Of a stretch of 51,047 nucleotides of DNA, positions 43,429-51,047 are shown piece after piece. The notes under the pieces were generated by a model. The model ran no database searches. It was not told the origin of the DNA and was given only the letters and a program-made list of their open reading frames with translations. The stretch covers positions 1-51,047 of the forward strand of contig NW_020290098.1 of assembly GCF_003144195.1 (NCBI RefSeq), given 5' to 3'. The stretch's first letter is position 1. Each line of letters starts with the position of its first letter. The translations under genes and the position numbers were made by a program. Source of the DNA: Ceraceosorus guamensis. Taxonomy: Eukaryota; Basidiomycota; Exobasidiomycetes; Ceraceosorales; Ceraceosoraceae.

Positions 43429-46400
43429 TCAGTACCCGAGCCCATTGCGATACTCTACAAATGCTCTGAGGTTCGTAGTGCTCTCATCCGCCAACGCTCT
43501 CAGCGCGCCATCGGTTCGCTTGTCGATGGTCTTGGCCTGTGAGTTAGGCACGGGATTCCATGTCAGCAGAGTTGCGGCATTGCCCGGGACGCCTGCAGAC
43601 CGCGCCACCCACTCACAAGACTCTTGACGGGTCCCACCACCTTTCTCAAGCGCGGCAAGGATGCCTGCTGGCGAAAGACGGGCTCGTCGTAAGGGCTAGT
43701 CTCGTCTGCAAAAGTGTCGATGATGGCGTTGGTCGCAGCGACGAGCGTGTTGGGACCGATGGGCCTGTCGGGGCTGAGGACCGACTCGAGAATCTGAAGT
43801 GCTCCTTGCGCAATTTCGCCCCGGAGCGACATTTCCAAGGATGGACTGCGCGCAATGATGCTCAGGATGCCAAGGGATTTCGCGCGGGAAGCGTCGTTGT
43901 CGGCTACCGACTGCGACGTGGGACTGGAAGCGATGCTGGAGAGGCATACAAGGACAGCGTTTGGCTGATGATCTTGCCATGCGAGCGGCAAGTCTGCTCC
44001 TTCGTGCAGTTTAGCAAGCGTGTAGAGGACCAGCAAACATGCGCTCGTAATGTCGAGCTGGTCCTTGGCAGAGCCGCTCAAGACTGCTTGCAAGAGGTCA
44101 AAGGAGTCGCACCACGTCTGCAAAAGAGGTTTGCTTGTGGTTCGCCATTGCGCAAATACCTGCCTCCATCTAGACATGTGCTCAGGCGCCTCTGGACTGG
44201 ATGGTGGCAGAGGAGCAAACGGCGCGACTCCGTCGAACAGGTTCGACACGACGGACAAGGCGCGACTAGAGAGACCCAGCAGGCCTTCCATCCTGGCGCT
44301 CGCTTCTGGCAGGCACTGCGAGGCGGCAAAGTAGCATTGCGTTGCCATTCCGACCAGATTGACGGACAGGGAAGAGTCGATGATCCTAGCGGCTGGATGG
44401 CTTGAGAATGACTTGCCATCCCATGAAGAAGTGATTCTTGCCTCTGCAGCCACCTCCTCTTCGTCCTCATCGAGGGCATCGAAAATTTCCAACTCGTCCG
44501 ATTGCGCATCCTCATCGTCTACCATCGCTGCGTCTGCATCAGCGTCTGCGGCGCGATCCTGCACGGCGTCGCTCAAGCCCGAACTAGACACGCTGCCCAA
44601 AAGTTCAGCGATGATCTCGAGCGAGAGCTGCAGGATGCCAAGCCTGTCCTCCGCCGCTTGTCCAGCTTTGGTCGTCGTCTGGCCCTCTTCGTCTGCAAGC
44701 AGCTCGCTTCCGTTAGCTGTGGCTGCGTCGGCAATGTGTCCTGCATCTGCGCTCTCGCTTCCCTCCATTTCGACATCTGCAGGCTTTTGAGTAGCGCCCG
44801 AGGATGTATTGCTCTCCTCGCGCTGCACAGCTCCAAGATGCTCGGTCCACTGCCATTCGGCCCCGTACAAGGACAAGACGTCCGTCAAGCAAGGCAATGC
44901 GTGTTGGAGCTCGTAGGCTTGCAAGTGGGTTGATGAGATGCGCACATGATTTGCTAGCTCTGCTGGAAGCGCTGCATTGATGTTCCTGAGGACGCCGACG
45001 CTCAACAAGCCCAAGTGCACCATGTTGGTGGTCTGCTCGTCCTTGCCGCCGCTCGCTTCAGTTCTCGCACGATCCAAAGCACTTCGCAACAGGCGTACCG
45101 CACAGTCGAGAGCGTCCACGTTGCTCTGTGCATCTTGAGCAGATGGATCAGGCCCCACGCTGGCCGGGTCTAGCCTCGACTTGGTCTTCTTGCTTGCCCT
45201 TTTGCCCACGCCGCCGGCCTTGCCTGCGCGGAGTGCCCGCTCCAACTCCAACCTGGCTACACCCGTCAGCGCGGCTGCCGCTGGAGGATGAGCTTCGGTG
45301 AGACCGATGAGGGCATTCGCTGCTGCATTGCCCGCTTCCACCTCTAGCGCGCTCTTTTGAGCAGCGATTCGTGCGAGAGCGCTCAGAGGCTCCGAAGAGG
45401 CATGCTGATCGATTTGACGCATGCCAGCCAGCGATGCTCGCTCGACGATGGAGCAGAGCACGCAGGTGAGTGCTGTGAGGTGAGGAGCGAGAGGCGCGAG
45501 ATGCTCGGAACCGGCTTCCAAGATGCACCACAGCGACACGCAAAGGTTGATTTGTCTCGTCAATGCCAACGCCGTCTTTTCATCGTCTTCGTTGGCAGGC
45601 GCGGCGGCGGTGGCGGCGGCGGCGGTGACGTGGTTGTCAGCGTCAGCATCCATGGGCACATCGCCAGTCTGAGCCTTGGCAGCGGCGGCAGCAGCAGCAG
45701 CAGCAGCAGCAACACCAGCACTAGCAGCAGCAGCATCTTGAGCTGCCGCTGCCTTTGCGGCTTTCGCTGCGTGCCTCTTTTCCTTTTTGTTCATCTGATC
45801 CATCGGCTTGTCCACCACTTTGATGTGGCTGGGTGCCATCGCAACGCCATCTCGCCGCTCCTCCGTGTACCTGTGCGCGCTGGCATGATCCAGCCTCATG
45901 CTCAGCATGGCAGCGCTGCTTTGCAACTGCTCGACGATGACGATCAGGGCGCCCTGCTCTGCCAAGCTCCTCCTGGCTTCGAAGCCGGCCTGAACGCAGA
46001 GGTTGCGCATGGTACCGCTAGCCTCTGTCCTCACATCCGCATCGTCGTGTTGCAGAGCGCTGATCAATCGCTGCACGAGCTTGTGCTTGGCCGACAGCAG
46101 CACTTTGCGCTCCGATTTGTTGGACAGCAGAGCGGAGAGGGAGGATAGCGCCCACAGCGTATCGCCCGAAGATGGTGTTGATGGTGGTGCGGCTGTGCTG
46201 GATGTGGTTGTGGAAGGAGCGCCGTGGGCGTGGGCGTGGGCGTGGGCGTGGGCGTAGGAGAGGGGCAGCTTGGATAGCAGCGGGATCACAATCTCCTTTG
46301 CCGTCGTCGTCGTCGTGGCAGCCCCTGTGCGGCTACCGTTGCTCTTGCTATTGCCATTGCCGAGCGTTGCGTGTTGTGCGCCATTGCTAACCCTAGCCCT

Positions 46401-46466
46401 TGCGATGGGATCGTGCCGATTGGCTCTGGCTCGCAGCCTGGCCGGATTGCTGCGAGCTTTGGGCAT
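43429..46466 (-). CDS. SYO1: SYO1/HEATR3-like ribosomal-protein import adaptor (ARM/HEAT repeats)
   Basis: Two exons (46466-43617, 43536-43429) in phase 0 give 985 residues from ATG 46466. The start is basic (MPKARSNPARLRARANRHDP), as in Syo1. ARM-type repeats follow: TLWALSSLSALLSNKSERKV, ADVRTEASGTMRNLCVQAGF and many later helices. An acidic loop precedes the second repeat block (DEDAQSDELEIFDALDEDEE). The small last exon restores the conserved end DGALRALADESTTNLRAFVE. Syo1 is a symportin that chaperones Rpl5 and Rpl11 into the nucleus together through Kap104. A Lys-rich then poly-Ala insertion lies near residues 215-250, and a His-Ala repeat comes from a GGGCGT array. The identification is from domain order and termini. 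Confidence 0.85.
46205..46256 (+). repeat. (GGGCGT)n array in SYO1
   Basis: Hexanucleotide array read on the minus strand as alternating His-Ala codons near the N-terminus of SYO1, in an unconserved linker before the first ARM repeat. Confidence 0.85.
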
Positions 46467-46848
46467 CCTCGTCCGTCGTTTCGCGAGATGGAGCGAGCAC
46501 TTGTGCGTGTAGGTGTGTGTGTGTGTGTGTGTGTGTTTTGGCTGCTCCCGTGCGTATTGCAACGCTCCTCACTTGCAGTGCGTGGTGGAGCAGAGGGCAA
46601 AGAGAGAAGCGTGCAGAAGAAGCTAGCTCCTCGCGCGTTCTGCCTTGCCTGCCTGCCTCGCCCCATCTTCTCAAAATTTCCAGGTCACCAGTCACGTGAG
46701 TCAGAAATGCGAGCGAGAGCCTTGGACAAGACCACTTTCTATCGGCCGAGAAATGCTGGGCGGGGGCAAATCAAGCCAACCTCCACCGCCGCCGCCGCCG
46801 CCGCGTCGAAGCAGCAGCAAGGAAGGCCGCGCGCTCAATTCATGATGC

Positions 46849-46897
<49 letters not shown>

Positions 46898-47186
46898 CAC
46901 GTATGCTGTGCCATCACCGCACGCGGCTACAGACATACACTGCACTACAGTCAGTCAGCCAGCCAGCCATGCAGGGTCGCGGCCGGGGCGTTCGTGACTG
47001 CAGCACTCACGACTCACCACTCCGCAACCCGCACTCGCACTCGCACTCGCACTCGCACTCGCATTCGCAACGACCACGATGTATGGATGACCAACATGTA
47101 GGCTCATCCATCACCCGCTTCACCCACCTCTCTACCATCGCTCGCCCCCTCGTTCGCGCACTGCTCACCATTCCATCCGCGCTGAG
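46467..47186. promoter_or_regulatory. divergent promoter region SYO1 / GH5 gene, with microsatellites
   Basis: A 720-bp head-to-head interval containing (GT)n at about 46511-46535, a CCTGC/GCCT tetramer array at about 46850-46898 and a CGCACT hexamer array at about 47030-47060. A CACGTGAG word lies near 46693. Nothing else is recognisable. Confidence 0.6.
46850..46898 (+). repeat. (CTGC)n/(GCCT)n microsatellite
   Basis: About twelve tetramers in a row in the gene-free interval between SYO1 and the GH5 gene. Confidence 0.9.
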
Positions 47187-50100
47187 ATGGTCAAGGTGCC
47201 TTTCGTCTCGCCCACCACGGGCAATGCAGGTGAGTATGGGCACAAGAGGTCCAGCATACAAGCACAAGCCATGCTGATCCGCTCTGCTCTGCTCTGCTCT
47301 CCCCTTCGCCACACCACCCCTCCTTCCCTTCTCCCCCCCCTCCCGCCCCACAAGTCCCGCCATACTACCTGCACGCCTCCTCTGCTCACTTTCGCGACAC
47401 CAAGGGCCGAGCAGTGCTGCTGCGCGGAGTCAATCTCTCTGGCTCCTCCAAAGCGCCATTGGGTCAGCCCAGTCAGAAGCTGCAAGGCTTTTGGGAGAGC
47501 GCAGAAAGCGGCCAGGAGAGCTTTGTGGGGCAACCGTTGGATCTGGATGATGGGGGCAGCGCCGATGTGCACCTCGCCAGGCTTCGATTGTGGGGCTTTA
47601 ATTGTCTGCGATGGGTCTTTACCTGGGAAGCGTTGGAGCACGAGGGTCCGTGAGTCGTTGGCGGTGGTGCGGTGCGCGGGTACGGCGATGCGGGGACGGC
47701 GATGCGGGGACGGCGATGCGGGGAAGGCGATGCGGTATCAATTCGTGGTGATGTGCTGATCATGGACGTGCCCCTCGCCCCTGCGCTAACCTCGAGACAG
47801 CGGCAGATACGACGAAGAGTACATGGACTACACTGTGCGCGTACTGAGAAAGGTCAAGGAGTACGGCTTCAAGGTGTTTATGGATCCGCACCAGGATCTG
47901 GTGAGTGCGACACGTGCGCGTCTCAATACACGCGCTCACTCGCACGCGCTCACTCGCTCCACTCCCCACCGCGCCCCCAGTTCTCACGCTTTACGGGAGG
48001 GTCTGGCGCGCCGTACTGGGTGCTAACCGCCTGCGGTCTCAATCCTCGGAACTTTACAGCCACGCAAGCCGCCTTTCTGCACTGCGAATGGCCCAGCGCT
48101 TCCCATCCCAGTCCCATCGACTTTCCAGACATGATTTGGGCGACCAATTACACTCGCCTAGCAGCTGCAACGCTCTCTGTGCTCTTCTTTGCTGGCAGCG
48201 AGTACGCTCCAAAGTGCATCATCGACGGCGTCAACATCCAACACTGGCTGCAGAGGCACTACTTTGATGCCGTCGCTCGGCTGGCCTCCAAGATCAGAGA
48301 TGCAGGAAACCTCTTGGACGAGTGCGTCATTGGCTGGGACTCCATCAACGAGCCCAATCCCACCTACGTTGGCCTGCAGGACCTGGCTGTGCTGCCGAAA
48401 AAGTGGCAACTGAGGAAGGGTCCCATGCCTACACCCCTGCAAAGCATGCGTCTGGGCGTCGGCCAAGCGCAAACGGTGGAGAATTATGTGTTTGGAAGCT
48501 TGGGACCCAAGAGGCAGAGTAGCGTCACCGTCGATCCCAACGGCAAGAGCATCTGGCTCTCTGCGGAAGAGGATGCCATCAAGGGCGGACCGCGGTGGGG
48601 CTGGAAGAGGGACTCGCAGTGGCCCTTGGGCCAGTGTTTGTGGGCAGCACACGGCGTGTGGGATCAGGCGACCGGCCAGCTGCTCAAGCCAAACTACTTT
48701 TTCGAGACCTTGGCACCGCCGGAGGAGAGAGAGAGGTTGGCTAACAAGGATATACGTTTGTACAGGCCCGTCGATTTTGTGGCCGACTTTTGGCTGCCTC
48801 ACTGGAGGAGTTACGCAGCCACTCTGCGAGCCATCCATCCGGAAGCCATCATGTTCCTGCAACCTCCAGTCTTCGAACCACCGCCCAAGGAGCTCACGTA
48901 CGACGATCTTCGTGGTCGAGCGGCCGTGTCTGCTCATTTTTACGACGGCCTGACTCTCATCACCAAGCACTGGAATTGGTTCAATGCGGATGCCGTGGGC
49001 TTGCTGAGAGGCAAGTACTCCAGCGTATTGAGCGCAGTGCGAGTCGGCTCGAAAGCCATCCGAAATTGCATACGAGATCAGATTGGATATCTGCGACAAG
49101 ATACATTGGACGTGCTCGGGGCGTACCCTACGCTTATCGGCGAGCTGGGCATCCCCTACGACATGGACGATAAGCGAGCTTATTTCGGAGACGGTAAAGG
49201 CAGAGGCATTGGCGACTATTCTAGCCAGACCTTGGCGCTGGATGCTAGTCTGAACGGCTGCGATGGCGCCAACGTCCTCAACTTTGCGCTGTGGACGTAT
49301 TGCGCAGACAATACGCACTTGTGGGGAGATGGCTGGAACGGGGAAGACTTGAGCATTTGGAGCATCGACGACGTCAAGAGGGATCGTGCAGCTGCATGGC
49401 CTTACTCGCAATTATCTGGCATCGTGCGTGCTTGTGACGCCGATCCTAATCTCGTGCCGGGTCCTGGCGCAGGCACCCCACCTCAGTACAGCACCGCCAG
49501 TCTCGCTACACTCGTCGCGCAGAGCTCTCGAAGCAGCAGCGACGCTGCTGCGTCACAGACGGCTTCATCGAGCGAAGCGGCACAGCACGTACTTCACGAC
49601 GCATCGCCGGATGCGCAAGAAGCACCGCTGCTCCTAGCCAAGGACGTGGCTTTGCTGTGCAACGGCAGTCGATCGGCCGCTGCTTTCAGTCGACCGTATC
49701 CGATCGCTACGGTAGGCGAGCCGGTGAGCATCGACTTTGACATCAAGACTTCGGAGTTCAAGCTCGACGTCAACGTCACGCAAGAAGACTTGCAAGATGC
49801 CCACGAGAGCGGTGTGGGTGGAGAACCCATCGCTACCGATATCTACCTACCCTTTGTACACTACGCAGCGGATGCGCTGGCGGGTGCCGCGAGCGGGAAT
49901 CTCTTTGACAGTGGCAAAGCGGTGCATTCGGAGCTGAAAAGAGAGCGCGCTCGAGATCTCAAGCGCGCCAACGAGCTCAGTAGAAGCAGTACGCAAAGCG
50001 ACCTTGCGGCACGCCCACACATGGGCGACGACTCGTCCAGCGTGCTCTCCGACGCGAATACGCTGCGGCCCGCGCCTTCCATGCAAGCATCGAGCGTTTA

Positions 50101-50593
50101 TTCGGAGACTGGCTCGTCGAAGATGAGCCAATTGACCGGCAGCAAAAAGTCGCGGAACAAGTTGCTGGCTGTACCGGCTGGTCGAAGCTCGCCCTCTCTA
50201 GTCTCTCGCGACGTCTCTCGTTCAGCGTCCTCCTCGTCCTTGTCGCCCGCGCAGAGCGCTCGTATCCCAGAAGGGGTAGCTCTGTCCATCGATGTGCAAG
50301 TATCGGCGGGCACGTGGTCGGTGCAAGGTCAGCACCTCAAGTGGTACATGAGACCAGGCGATGCACTCGTAGGAGTCGATGGGGTGGGATCTCAGACGGG
50401 AGCACCCTTCACCAGACATACGATCAAGGTCAAGCGAGCAGGCGGACCTCTTGACTTTAGTCGGAGTGCTTCTGTGAGTGTCCCGGCGCGCCCTCGCACT
50501 GCTCCTCAAACATGCGCGCGCTCAACGCCTTCTCGCCCCTTGCTCGCCCAGGCTTGGGATCTCATCACTACGGGCTGCGGCTTTTTTTACTGA
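47187..50593 (+). CDS. GH5 (subfamily 12-like) steryl/ceramide beta-glucosidase
   Basis: Five exons (47187-47229, 47355-47649, 47801-47900, 47981-50473, 50552-50593), all in phase, give about 990 residues. There is no signal peptide, as expected for the cytoplasmic or vacuolar fungal EGCrP/Sgl1 group. Family landmarks are [59 protein letters not shown] and HCEWPS. The acid/base glutamate is in [10 protein letters not shown] (about E270) and the nucleophile in [10 protein letters not shown] (about E534). Both are intact, so it should be active. Relatives remove glucose from ergosteryl-glucoside (EGCrP2/Sgl1) or glucosylceramide (EGCrP1); I cannot choose between them. It is longer than the ~760-residue relatives because of a Ser-rich insertion at about residues 810-900. 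The last coding exon is only 42 bases. The gene ends about 340 bases from the telomere array. Confidence 0.93.
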
Positions 50594-50930
50594 TGGGCCA
50601 AGACGTCTCTGTCCGAAGCAGCAGCAGCAGCGTGCATATCAATGGATAATGTTAGCGTTCGCCTTGGGAGAGATTTTCGATTGCTAGACGAGCGCGCAAA
50701 GATGCTCCGATGCGAAGCGTCTGCGCGGGGAGATTGCGTGTCTGGAAAATCGGTGCAAGTTGATCAGAAGTCAGACAATGAACGAGAAGCAAGGCAGTGT
50801 TTCCACGGTAAGCCTATACATATGGGCCGGGACTTTTACGGCGCAAACGCGATGCCGCCCCGCCAAAATAACGTGCCGATTGTCCGCAGAGTGTCTGCCA
50901 TGACTTGACTTTGATTTGCTCCGTGGCCGG
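50594..50930. other. subtelomeric spacer
   Basis: Only 337 bases separate the GH5 stop codon from the telomere repeats. The sequence is unique-looking, with no subtelomeric repeat, helicase fragment or tandem satellite. A short open frame at 50642-50908 has no support. Confidence 0.6.
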
Positions 50931-51047
50931 TTAGGGTTAGGGTTAGATAGGTGTTAGGGTTAGGGTTAGGGTTAGGGTTAGGGTTAGGGTTAGGGTTAGG
51001 GTTAGGGTTAGGGTTAGGGTTAGGGTTAGGGTTAGGGTTAGGGTTAG
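50931..51047 (+). repeat. telomere repeat array (TTAGGG)n
   Basis: About nineteen TTAGGG units run to the last base, oriented with the G-rich strand 5'->3' toward the end, as at a right chromosome end. After the first two or three units there is one irregular stretch (TTAGATAGGTG), then perfect units follow to the end. The window therefore reaches a natural chromosome terminus. Confidence 0.97.

Noticed and set aside
43560-44405. 281-codon plus-strand frame opposite SYO1
   Set aside because: Antisense to conserved ARM-repeat coding sequence; no splice or domain support.
48158-49411. 417-codon minus-strand frame
   Set aside because: Lies entirely antisense to the GH5 catalytic exon, which has intact family motifs; no domain in the antisense frame.
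50642-50908. 88-codon frame between the GH5 gene and the telomere
   Set aside because: No resemblance to subtelomeric helicases or other families; too short to call.
1-51047. tRNA, rRNA or snRNA genes
   Set aside because: Intergenic stretches were scanned by eye for T-loop GGTTCGA-type words with pairing arms and none held up; a covariance-model scan would be decisive.

Overview
This is the right-hand end of a fungal chromosome or contig: the last ~117 bases are a (TTAGGG)n telomere array. The organism is very probably a basidiomycete. The evidence is the many short introns (mostly 50-140 bp) with GTGAGT donors and CAG acceptors, GC-rich coding sequence, a TAF2 carrying three C-terminal bromodomains, and a steryl-glucosidase-like GH5 protein. 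A smut-related lineage (Ustilaginomycotina) is my guess from style and is not proven. All gene models below were built by hand by joining reading frames at splice sites. In each the intron phases agree and the frame stays open.

Layout, left to right: a CENP-H/Fta3-like kinetochore gene (+, 32-1282); TAF2 of TFIID (-, 1715-7306); a 2-kb gene-free stretch; a Dbl-type RhoGEF (+, 9290-13569); the DNA polymerase delta small subunit (-, 13845-16068); a small secreted protein (-, 17384-17944); an unrecognised leucine-rich protein (+, 19453-20657); a monocarboxylate-type MFS transporter (+, 21599-23330); a divergent pair of small secreted proteins (-, 23474-23921 and +, 24730-25504); a compositionally odd 1.9-kb stretch with unidentified ORF remnants (25505-27428); the 15-exon SKI2 exosome helicase (-, 27429-32753); an APP1-domain phosphatidate phosphatase (+, 33594-36458); a very long repetitive, probably secreted protein (+, 37073-41975); a small unknown protein (-, 42114-42597); the ribosomal-protein import adaptor SYO1 (-, 43429-46466); a GH5_12-type steryl/ceramide glucosidase (+, 47187-50593); and the telomere (50931-51047).

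Two kinds of gene are interleaved. Conserved housekeeping genes (TFIID, Pol delta, Ski complex, ribosome biogenesis, kinetochore) run almost to the chromosome tip. Between them lie lineage-specific genes: three short signal-peptide proteins with the same layout (short exon 1 holding the signal peptide, phase-0 first intron) and a ~1,620-residue protein with three copies of an unrecognised ~90-residue module, each preceded by dibasic sites. These are effector-like by architecture only. They are the best candidates for something undescribed.
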